Shown in pieces: positions 1 through 5,965 of a stretch of DNA of 5,998 nt. Each line of letters opens with the position of its first letter. Position 1 is the first letter of the stretch. Under the pieces are notes generated by a model that did not search any database, was not told where the DNA came from, and was given only the letters and a program-made list of their open reading frames with translations. The translations under genes were made by a program, and so were the position numbers. This DNA is from Pseudomonadota bacterium (lineage in GTDB: Bacteria; Desulfobacterota; Syntrophia; Syntrophales; UBA5619), in NCBI GenBank assembly GCA_018896355.1, contig JAHIMW010000083.1, forward strand, positions 1 through 5,998. The letters run 5' to 3'.

Positions 1-68
1 GGAAGAGCAGCAGGGGCCTCCCGTCAAGGGAGGGGGAAGAGCAGCAGGGGCCTCCCGTCAAGGGAGGG
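1..68. repeat. Two tandem copies of a 34-bp hairpin-bearing repeat
   Basis: Positions 1-34 and 35-68 are identical. Each unit contains the stem CCTCCC / GGGAGG around a GTCAA loop (17-33 and 51-67), preceded by a GGAAGAGCAGCAGGGG arm. A third copy would start at 69 but diverges after about three bases. The array touches the window edge, so more copies may lie upstream. The core CCTCCCGTCAAGGGAGGGG recurs at 5824-5842, which makes this part of a dispersed repeat family rather than a unique terminator. There is no T-run after the hairpins, so intrinsic termination is unlikely. Confidence 0.9.
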
Positions 69-299
69 GGGACATATTTTGAAGAGCTTTGCAATTACGT
101 CGCATTATATAAAACGACCCGACCTTTCAGAAAACCGCAGAACGGTTCACCGACGCAGGGCGTTATAGGCATATTTCTGGTATTGTTTATTAAGATAAAA
201 GAGTGAGCGAGCGAACGCAAACACCGGGCCATTGCTGAATCCTCCATCGCAAAACCGGGCTTTTTGGCGTTTGTCAAGAGATAATCCGACACGCTCCTT

Positions 300-315
300 G
301 CAATAAATGTATTGC
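300..315. repeat. Small perfect inverted repeat (6-bp arms)
   Basis: GCAATA (300-305) and TATTGC (310-315) are exact reverse complements around AATG. The site lies 74 bp upstream of the -35 box of the ppk1 promoter. It could be an operator half-site pair or a weak hairpin. Arms this short can arise by chance, so the functional meaning is uncertain. Confidence 0.4.
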
Positions 316-322
316 TGAAACT

Positions 323-349
323 GATTTTACAATACTCTGAAGTAAAATC
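323..349. repeat. Perfect inverted repeat (8-bp arms) upstream of the ppk1 promoter
   Basis: GATTTTAC (323-330) and GTAAAATC (342-349) are exact reverse complements separated by 11 bp. The centres of the two arms are about 19 bp apart, roughly two helical turns, which would suit a dimeric regulator. The site ends 39 bp before the -35 box. It is AT-rich and lacks a T-run, so an operator is at least as likely as a terminator. No regulator can be named, and I do not see a convincing Pho box here. Confidence 0.45.
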
Positions 350-388
350 CGGCTCTTGTCAAGCAAATATAAGCAGATCAGATAGCCC

Positions 389-417
389 TTGACACAAAAC
401 GGCCATCTCTTTATAGT
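389..417 (+). promoter_or_regulatory. sigma70-type promoter for the polyP operon
   Basis: A perfect -35 box TTGACA (389-394) is followed by a 17-bp spacer and the -10 box TATAGT (412-417), which matches TATAAT at five of six positions. Transcription would start near 424. That gives a leader of about 45 nt to the TTG at 470, or about 90 nt to the ATG at 515. Because the four downstream genes overlap, this promoter probably drives all of them. Confidence 0.8.
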
Positions 418-514
418 CATATGTCGGAAAGGCAGTTAACATCAGGCAAATAGGCGAGGCCATCGGCATTTGAACAGGAAAACAACCGTATCCCCCAACA
501 AGGCGAAAGCAACA

Positions 515-2689
515 ATGGAGAGCAACCTGAAGGGTCCTTCCTTGCTGTTGAACCGCGAACTTTCCTGGATCGAGTTTAATCGCCGGGTACTCGAAGAGGC
601 CGAGGACCAGGAAACACCCGCCCTCGAGAAACTGAAATTCATCTCGATTTTCAGCTCGAACCTCGACGAATTCTTCCAGGTCCGCGTCGGCGCTCTCGCG
701 CGGCTGGTCCAGGCCGGCGTGATCGATCCCGACCAAAGCGGTATGCTCCCCAAGCAACAGGTCGATGCAATCGCAGCAAAAGCCCGCATATACGTAACCC
801 AGCAATACCATTGCTTTCAGCACACGGTCCTCCCCCTCCTCAAAAAGGCCGGAATCGAAATCCATGCGGTCGATTCGCTGGACAAAAAGGAGATCCATAA
901 GCTTAACGACTACTTTGAAAACCAGGTCTTCCCCATCCTGACGCCGCTTGCGGTCGATGCCGGCCACCCTTTTCCGTTTCTGGGCAACCTGCGGCTAAAT
1001 CTGATGATCATGTTCAAGGAATCGCCGACGAATATGGCCGCACAGCCGTACGCATTCGTCGAGGTGCCTTCGGTGCTCCAGCGCCTGATCCGGATCATGG
1101 ATGAGAAGGGAAAGAAAGAGCACCATTTCGTTCTGCTCGAGGATTTGGTCCGGTCGAGCATCGGCAGCCTCTTTCCCGGGATGAAAATCACGAACTGCGT
1201 TCCCTTCCGCGTGACCCGCAACCAGGACTACGATCTCCATGAAGATTCGGTGCTGGATCTGCTGAAGTCCGTCGAGGCAGAGCTCAAGGATCGTTCCAAC
1301 AAAATCGCCGTCCGACTCGAGGTCAGGGAAGGCGTCCCGAAAAAGATGTTGCAAATCCTCTGCAAACACCTGGAAATGGATGAGACGAATGTCTATCATA
1401 TCCCCGGTCCGCTGAACCTTTGCGGTCTGCTGCCGCTGTACGATCTGCCCGTTTCCCCGATTCACCGGGACGAACCGTTCAACCCGCGCATCCCGAAGCG
1501 CCTTGCCGGCAAGAGCGACATCTTCAGCGTCATCCGGGAGAGCGATGTCCTGATTCACCACCCCTATGATTCGTTCGCCGTGGTTGTCGACTTCATCAAC
1601 AGCGCCGCGGAAGATCCGGATGTTCTGGCAATCAAGCAGACACTTTACCGGATTGACCGGGATTCGCCGATCGTCGAGGCCCTCTGCCGGGCGGCCGAGA
1701 ACGGCAAACAGGTGACCGCCGTCGTCGAGATCAAGGCGCGCTTCGACGAGGAAAAGAACATCGATTTCGCCCACCAGATGGTGAAGTCGGGAATCAACCC
1801 CGTGTACGGCTTCGTAAAGTGGAAAATCCACTGCAAGGCGATTCTGGTTGTCCGGCGCGAGGGGAAGCAACTTCGCCGTTACGTCCATCTCTCCACCGGA
1901 AATTACAACTCCCTGACCGCCCAGATCTATACGGATGTCGGACTCATGACCGCAGATCCCGGCATCGGCAACGACGTATCTTCTCTCTTCAATGTCATCA
2001 CCGGTTTCAACTCCTGGACGGGCGGCGACATGCTGAAGCCGGAAAACATCGAATCGCGCTTCAAGAAGATCATCCTTGCCCCCGTCAACATCCAGGATCG
2101 CGTCATTGCCCTCATCGAACGGGAGATCAAGAAATCATCCCCGAAGAAACCGGGCCGGATCATAGCGAAAATGAACGCCCTCATTGACGAGCGCACGATT
2201 CGCACCCTCTACCGGGCCTCCCAGGCCGGCGTGCGGATCGATCTCATCGTACGCGGCATTTGCTGCCTGCGCCCGGGCATCCCCGGCGTCAGCGACAACA
2301 TCCGCGTCCGGAGCATCCTCGACCGCTTCCTGGAACATTCCCGCATCTACTATTTCCACAACGGCGGCGAACCGGAGATCTATTCGGGAAGCGCAGACTG
2401 GATGCCGCGCAACTTCAAGAAGCGGGCCGAAATTCTCTACCCGATCCAGGACCAGGCGTTGAAGACAAGGATCATCGACGAAATTCTGATGACCTACCTC
2501 ACAGACAATGTGAAGACGCGAATGATGCAACCCGACGGCAGCTACCAGCGCGTCAGGCGCGATACGAACGACAAATCGGTTCGAAGCCAGAGTGCCCTCA
2601 TTGCTATTGCAAGAAAGGGCGGCGTCAAATCGCCGCCGTACTCTCAACTCGTCCGCCAGATCGGCAAGAAGAAAGGAAAGAAAAAATGA
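515..2689 (+). CDS. ppk1: Polyphosphate kinase (PPK1)
   Basis: PPK1 reversibly transfers the gamma-phosphate of ATP to a growing polyphosphate chain through a phosphohistidine intermediate. It is usually cytoplasmic or membrane-associated. From the ATG at 515 the protein has 724 residues (E. coli PPK about 688). The N-terminal domain opens with NRELSWIEFN (13-22) and SSNLDEFFQVR. A head domain follows to about residue 310, then two phospholipase-D-like catalytic domains. TLYR (R379) and EIKARFDEE (R409) match the phosphate/Mg-binding arginines R375 and R405 of E. coli. KIHCK holds H439, the counterpart of the autophosphorylated H435, and YVHLSTGN holds H458, the counterpart of H454. The spacing of all four residues is exactly conserved. 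SGSADWMPRN lies in the C2 domain. The tail is unusually basic, ending GKKKGKKK. In-frame TTG at 470 (AGGCGAGG at 452-459) is an alternative start adding 15 residues; I prefer the ATG because it places the first motif as in E. coli. The stop overlaps the next start (ATGA). Confidence 0.97.
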   Translation: MESNLKGPSLLLNRELSWIEFNRRVLEEAEDQETPALEKLKFISIFSSNLDEFFQVRVGALARLVQAGVIDPDQSGMLPKQQVDAIAAKARIYVTQQYHCFQHTVLPLLKKAGIEIHAVDSLDKKEIHKLNDYFENQVFPILTPLAVDAGHPFPFLGNLRLNLMIMFKESPTNMAAQPYAFVEVPSVLQRLIRIMDEKGKKEHHFVLLEDLVRSSIGSLFPGMKITNCVPFRVTRNQDYDLHEDSVLDLLKSVEAELKDRSNKIAVRLEVREGVPKKMLQILCKHLEMDETNVYHIPGPLNLCGLLPLYDLPVSPIHRDEPFNPRIPKRLAGKSDIFSVIRESDVLIHHPYDSFAVVVDFINSAAEDPDVLAIKQTLYRIDRDSPIVEALCRAAENGKQVTAVVEIKARFDEEKNIDFAHQMVKSGINPVYGFVKWKIHCKAILVVRREGKQLRRYVHLSTGNYNSLTAQIYTDVGLMTADPGIGNDVSSLFNVITGFNSWTGGDMLKPENIESRFKKIILAPVNIQDRVIALIEREIKKSSPKKPGRIIAKMNALIDERTIRTLYRASQAGVRIDLIVRGICCLRPGIPGVSDNIRVRSILDRFLEHSRIYYFHNGGEPEIYSGSADWMPRNFKKRAEILYPIQDQALKTRIIDEILMTYLTDNVKTRMMQPDGSYQRVRRDTNDKSVRSQSALIAIARKGGVKSPPYSQLVRQIGKKKGKKK

Positions 2690-3336
2690 TCCCCAAGACG
2701 AAGGCAAAAACGGCAGTGAAGAGGTCCGTGACGAAGCCGGTCAAGAAGATCGGCGAGCCCCTCGCAAGCGCGAAGCGGCTGGCCGATGCGACAAACCCCG
2801 ACCGGCATCACATGGCACAGGTGACGAAACTGGCGCTTGCGCTTTTCGACAAGCTTACGGAGCTCCACGGCCTTGGGGATCGGGAGCGGCTTCTTCTCGA
2901 AATCACGGCCTTGCTCCACGATATCGGCTGGTCGCGAACGACGGATGGAGGTCATCACAAGCATAGCCGGGACATGATCCTGGAGGCCGAGCTGCCGGGT
3001 CTCACGGAGGGTGATCGCACGCTTTGCGCGCTGATCGCACGCTACCACAACAAGGCGGAACCGGACGTCTCGCGGCACAAAGGCTTTGCCGCCCTGAAAA
3101 AGAAAGAGCGCGCCCTCGTCTCCTGGCTTGCTGCGATCCTGCGTGTCGCCGATGGACTCGACTGCACACACCGATGCGCGGTCCGAATCGGGGAGTGTGA
3201 ACTCGGTCGAAAGCGCCTGACGATCTCGCTTGCAGCCCGAGGCGAATGCGCCGCGGAGATCAGCGGCGCGGAGATAAAGTCAGGGCTTCTTGCACGGCTT
3301 GCCGATCGCGAGCTGGTTTTTCGGTTATGCTCGTAG
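2686..3336 (+). CDS. Stand-alone HD-domain protein resembling the Ppx/GppA C-terminal domain
   Basis: The protein has 216 residues. The ATG at 2686 overlaps the ppk1 stop as ATGA and has AAGGA (2673-2677) eight bases upstream. Residues about 35-165 read like the HD-type C-terminal domain of exopolyphosphatase/guanosine pentaphosphatase: HH at 41-42, ALLHDIGW (H78-D79), GGHHKHSRD (H90, H91, H93), ARYHNKAEP (H121) and LRVADGLD (D156, D159). These are the metal-ligand positions expected of an HD phosphohydrolase. The ASKHA actin-like domain, which carries polyP hydrolysis in full-length Ppx (about 500 residues), is absent, and no remnant of it lies upstream since ppk1 abuts directly. The first 21 residues are Lys/Thr/Ala-rich (KTKAKTAVKRS, then KPVKK) and probably disordered. 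A role in polyP or (p)ppGpp-type phosphate turnover is inferred from family and neighbours; the substrate is unknown. It overlaps the next gene by 10 bp. Confidence 0.88.
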   Translation: MIPKTKAKTAVKRSVTKPVKKIGEPLASAKRLADATNPDRHHMAQVTKLALALFDKLTELHGLGDRERLLLEITALLHDIGWSRTTDGGHHKHSRDMILEAELPGLTEGDRTLCALIARYHNKAEPDVSRHKGFAALKKKERALVSWLAAILRVADGLDCTHRCAVRIGECELGRKRLTISLAARGECAAEISGAEIKSGLLARLADRELVFRLCS

Positions 3337-4061
3337 CGTTCATTTCCGACATCCACGGGAACCTGCCCGCCCTTGAGGCGGCCCTGACCGATGCCCGCGT
3401 TCGAGGGGCGGAGAAGATATACTGCGCAGGCGATCTGACCGGATACGGCCCGTTCCCCGGCGAGGTTTGCCGCATTCTTGCCGGAAAGCAAATCCCAACG
3501 ATTATCGGCAATTACGATGCCAAAGTGCTCTCTGCCCTCCATCGCTCCGCCGATTTGAAGGAGCGCATGAAGCCGGGCAAATGGATAATCCTGGATTGGA
3601 CATGCAGACAGATCGACGGCGACGCGCAGGGGTTTCTCTCTTCTCTTCCCGCCCTCCATCGCGAGACGCTGGCGGGCCGATTTGAGCTCCTCATGGTGCA
3701 TGGGAGCCCGGTGTCGGTGGAAGACGCCATTTACCCAAGCATTACGCCGTATGGCCTGAAAAAGAAACTTGCCGGAACAAGAGTGGACATCCTCATTTGC
3801 GGCCATACGCATATCCCTTTTGTGAGGCGTGTGGCAGGGACCCTGGTCGTGAACTGCGGATCAGCGGGACACCCGGTCGACGGCGATCCGCGACCGGCGT
3901 ACGCACTGGTGAAGATGCAGCAGGGAAAGCCGCCTTCAGCGCGGATCATCCGTTTCGACTATCCGAAAGCGGGACTCCTCCGGGCGATTGAACGATCGAC
4001 TCTTCCCCGGGGCTTGTCTGCAGATTTCAGTGAAGGGAACAAAAAAAGGGAAATGCCATGA
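3327..4061 (+). CDS. Metallophosphoesterase, YfcE/MJ0936-like
   Basis: The 244-residue protein has the complete calcineurin-like metallophosphoesterase motif set: SDIHGN (D8, H10), CAGDLTGYGP (D36), GNYD (N62, D64; the usual GNH[DE] has Tyr for His here), MVHGSP (H125) and CGHTHIPF (H160, H162). These residues would bind two divalent metals. Its size and the NCGSAGHPVDGDPRPAYAL segment (176-194) resemble YfcE/MJ0936-type phosphodiesterases. The ATG at 3327 is chosen because the protein then begins MLVAFISDIHGN as in the family; an upstream in-frame start at 3246 would lie wholly inside the HD gene. There is no clear Shine-Dalgarno, so translation probably depends on coupling to the HD gene, whose stop lies 10 bp inside. 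There is no signal peptide, so the protein is cytoplasmic. Substrate is not readable from sequence; the operon suggests a phosphoanhydride or polyP-related one. The C-terminal 30 residues are charged and less conserved in appearance. Confidence 0.92.
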   Translation: MLVAFISDIHGNLPALEAALTDARVRGAEKIYCAGDLTGYGPFPGEVCRILAGKQIPTIIGNYDAKVLSALHRSADLKERMKPGKWIILDWTCRQIDGDAQGFLSSLPALHRETLAGRFELLMVHGSPVSVEDAIYPSITPYGLKKKLAGTRVDILICGHTHIPFVRRVAGTLVVNCGSAGHPVDGDPRPAYALVKMQQGKPPSARIIRFDYPKAGLLRAIERSTLPRGLSADFSEGNKKREMP

Positions 4062-5662
4062 AGACCCCAACCGAAACGAAGGAAATAGAATACAAATTTC
4101 TATTGCCGGAGCCGGGGACGAACGCCGCCGTCCTGGAACTGCTCGGGTCGAAAGGTTATCGGGTCCGCCGGCAACGGACGATCCGCCAGGAGGACCTCTA
4201 TCTCGACACATTCGACTGGAGGCTTTTCCGGCATGGATTCTCCCTGCGCTTGCGACGCGCAAATGAGAAAGTGTACTATACACTCAAAAGCATTGGGAAA
4301 ATCGAAGGAGGACGGGCGGAACGGAGGGAGATCGAGATCGAGGTGAAGGGCGGCATTGTCGATCCGACGACGGCGCCGGTCAAAGAGATCCAGATGGAAA
4401 TCGCCGAGATCATCTCCCCGCGTCGCCTGATCGGCCAGCTTACCGTGCGCACCGAGCGGCAACCTTACATGGTCACATCCCCGGGTAACGCACGGATCGA
4501 ACTTGTTTTTGACTCTACGGGTTTCCTGGCACGCGGTCTCAACAAGCCGAGGAGGGCCCGCCGCCTTTTCGAGATGGAAGCGGAACTTCGCAAAGGATCC
4601 CCGGCGGAACTCGACACGCTCAAACGGCACCTGACCGGCGCCATGGGTTTCACCCCCTCCGGTCAATCGAAGCTCGATACCGCCATCGACCGTCTCGGCG
4701 TCGTATTCCCCGCAAAGAATCCCCCTCCCCTCCTGCAGGTAAAAATCGACGACCGTTTCGACCGGACGGTGCAGAAAATTTTCGCGTTTCAGATTCACCG
4801 CCTCGATGAGAACATCCCGGGCGTCCTGTCGGACATCGACACCGAATTCGTGCACCAGGCCCGTGTCTCGACACGTCGAATGCGCTCCCTGATCCAACTG
4901 TTCGGTGGTGCGATCCCGGAGAAGACCGGTTCCTATTTTGCGGAAGAACTTCTCTGGCTCGGCTCCCTCTTCGGCGGAGTACGGGATCTCGACGTATTCC
5001 TGCTCAACCTCCCCCGTTTCAAACAGGCCATCGAGATCGCACCGCAACGCAGCATCAACACCATCATGCAGCATATCGCGGAAGAGAGGCTGGCCCTCCT
5101 TGTGGAGCTCAAGGCGGGACTCGCCTCCGCACGCTGGCGTCTCCTCCACTCCAGGCTCCTGGCCTTTGCCGGGAGGAAACCGGCGAGAAATCCATCTGCG
5201 CCGCTCGCGCCGGCCCCCGTGAACGCGGCCGCGCCTCCCATCATCACCGCGCGGTTTGACGCCGTAATCGCCCAGGGGAGCCGTGTGCTTGCAAAACCGG
5301 ATCTCAAGAATTTCCACAAGCTTCGAATCCAGTTCAAGAAGCTGCGCTATGCCTTGGAATTTGTCAGCCCGGCTTATGGCGATTCGCTTCACCCCCTCAT
5401 CGAGAAGGTGGTGAAAATCCAGGACTGTCTTGGTGATCTGCAGGACACCGTCTTCACGCGGGCGCTCATCAATCGCCTTCTGAAGAGATGGAAAGGAAAG
5501 GTTCTGGATCCGAGGCTGCTTTTCATGCTTGGGGAGCTGTACGAACTTCAAGGTGAGATCGCGCGCACCAAGCAGACCGAATTCCATGAAATCTGGAAAC
5601 GGTTCGATCAAGACGCCTTGCGAAAAATCCTTACCTCCGCACTTGGGTCTGTAACGGAATAA
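4058..5662 (+). CDS. CYTH-CHAD fusion: probable inorganic triphosphatase with polyP-binding domain
   Basis: The protein has 534 residues. The ATG overlaps the preceding stop as ATGA, with AAGGGA (4046-4051) six bases upstream. Residues about 7-213 form a CYTH (triphosphate tunnel) domain: the signature ExExK is EIEYK (E9, E11, K13), followed by basic strand SLRLRR (62-67), YTLK (K77), EIEIEV (91-96), R132 in TVRTERQ, and FEMEAEL (171-177). In the family these residues line a tunnel that binds triphosphate and Mg. Residues about 232-525 form a CHAD helical domain: VHQARVSTRRMRS (H266), LGSLFGGVRDLDVFL (301-315), FHKLRIQFKKLRY (H420) and IQDCLGDLQD (454-463). A Pro/Ala linker at about 378-394 splits the CHAD half. 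The architecture matches E. coli YgiF (a tripolyphosphatase). CHAD domains are known to bind polyP, so this protein probably acts at the polyP made by PPK1. The final codons lie inside a perfect inverted repeat. Confidence 0.94.
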   Translation: MKTPTETKEIEYKFLLPEPGTNAAVLELLGSKGYRVRRQRTIRQEDLYLDTFDWRLFRHGFSLRLRRANEKVYYTLKSIGKIEGGRAERREIEIEVKGGIVDPTTAPVKEIQMEIAEIISPRRLIGQLTVRTERQPYMVTSPGNARIELVFDSTGFLARGLNKPRRARRLFEMEAELRKGSPAELDTLKRHLTGAMGFTPSGQSKLDTAIDRLGVVFPAKNPPPLLQVKIDDRFDRTVQKIFAFQIHRLDENIPGVLSDIDTEFVHQARVSTRRMRSLIQLFGGAIPEKTGSYFAEELLWLGSLFGGVRDLDVFLLNLPRFKQAIEIAPQRSINTIMQHIAEERLALLVELKAGLASARWRLLHSRLLAFAGRKPARNPSAPLAPAPVNAAAPPIITARFDAVIAQGSRVLAKPDLKNFHKLRIQFKKLRYALEFVSPAYGDSLHPLIEKVVKIQDCLGDLQDTVFTRALINRLLKRWKGKVLDPRLLFMLGELYELQGEIARTKQTEFHEIWKRFDQDALRKILTSALGSVTE

Positions 5663-5680
5663 CTGTTTAGTTACAGACCC
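5645..5680 (+). terminator. Hairpin enclosing the operon's last stop codon
   Basis: GGGTCTGTAAC (5645-5655) and GTTACAGACCC (5670-5680) are perfect 11-bp reverse complements with a 14-base loop holding the TAA stop (5660-5662). The stem is strong. The sequence after it (TCAGATTTGG) has no proper T-run, so it is not a canonical intrinsic terminator. It may instead protect the mRNA 3' end, act with Rho, or serve as a DNA site. Confidence 0.5.
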
Positions 5681-5741
5681 TCAGATTTGGATCGGATTTG
5701 CCTGAATCGGTCCTGACGCGCTCGTAAAAAATCCAATATCT

Positions 5742-5842
5742 CCTCCCCCTTGATGGGGGAGGGGTAGGGTGGGGGTGAAAAGTGGCTGTATTGCAGAGAA
5801 TGATTTCACCCTCCCCTTAATCCCCTCCCGTCAAGGGAGGGG
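5742..5842. repeat. Compound palindromic repeat (REP/MITE-like)
   Basis: The element has two terminal hairpins. On the left CCTCCCCC / GGGGGAGG (5742-5749, 5755-5762) surrounds a TTGAT loop. On the right CCCCTCCC / GGGAGGGG (5822-5829, 5835-5842) surrounds a GTCAA loop. Between them GGGTGAAA (5773-5780) pairs perfectly with TTTCACCC (5804-5811) around a 23-bp centre. The whole is therefore an imperfect inverted repeat of about 100 bp that could fold as a cloverleaf. The right hairpin shares 19 bp with the repeats at 1-68. No transposase is present. G/C-rich intergenic palindromes like this occur in many copies in some proteobacterial genomes; whether this one is REP-like or MITE-like cannot be decided here. 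It may also act as a transcription barrier after the operon. Confidence 0.8.
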
Positions 5843-5931
5843 AAACTTTTGGGAAGTTCTATGTCTATTTTTCGGCTGAGTAATAAGCCTTGACAGGAAG
5901 CAATATTAAAAACTTCTTCTATCTTTTTGCT

Positions 5932-5965
5932 TTGACAGGGAATAAGCAAAATAGTAGGATATAAT
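5932..5965 (+). promoter_or_regulatory. Probable promoter for a gene beyond the window
   Basis: A perfect TTGACA (5932-5937) is followed after 17 bp by TAGGAT (5955-5960; four of six matches to TATAAT). A perfect TATAAT lies at 5960-5965, but its 22-bp spacing is too long for that -35. A second TTGACA (5890-5895) has no -10 at the right distance. The surrounding DNA is very AT-rich. A downstream start codon is not inside the window. Confidence 0.5.

Larger units (their letters stand above)
69..388. other. Intergenic region without a convincing gene
   Basis: This stretch is visibly richer in A/T than the operon. I see no gene with recognisable family motifs. The only open frame of note is a 65-codon minus-strand frame at 95-292, which has no recognisable domain; I do not call it. 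The stretch carries two small perfect inverted repeats, listed separately, and an 8-bp direct repeat TTGTCAAG at 271-278 and 356-363. Whatever gene lies upstream of the window ends before position 1. Confidence 0.6.

Noticed and set aside
1..68. CRISPR array
   Set aside because: The 34-bp units are directly contiguous with no unique spacers, and no cas genes are present.
251..268. Intrinsic terminator (AAAACCGGGCTTTTT)
   Set aside because: The A-run and T-run pair around a short GC segment, but the stem is only about 4-5 A:T pairs and is too weak to call.
95..292. Possible 65-residue minus-strand protein in the left intergenic region
   Set aside because: No recognisable family, no convincing Shine-Dalgarno or promoter assessed for it, and no support beyond being open. 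It could be a repeat or gene remnant, which a copy-number search in the host genome would show.
411..450. Pho box upstream of ppk1 (TAGTCAT and ATGTCGG)
   Set aside because: The segments resemble Pho-box half-sites only loosely, have the wrong spacing, and overlap the -10 region and transcription start.
995..1888. Open frame of 297 codons on the minus strand opposite ppk1
   Set aside because: It lies entirely within the conserved PPK1 catalytic region and has no recognisable motif. It is a codon-bias shadow.
2260..2685. N-terminal extension of the HD protein from an upstream in-frame start at 2260
   Set aside because: That stretch overlaps the conserved ppk1 C2 domain and reads as Arg/Pro-rich out-of-frame sequence. 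The ATG at 2686 has a good Shine-Dalgarno and the ATGA overlap.
4100..5611. Long open frame of 503 codons on the minus strand opposite CYTH-CHAD
   Set aside because: It is antisense to a gene with clear CYTH and CHAD motifs, shows no recognisable domain itself, and is the kind of long stop-free antisense frame that GC-rich codon use produces.
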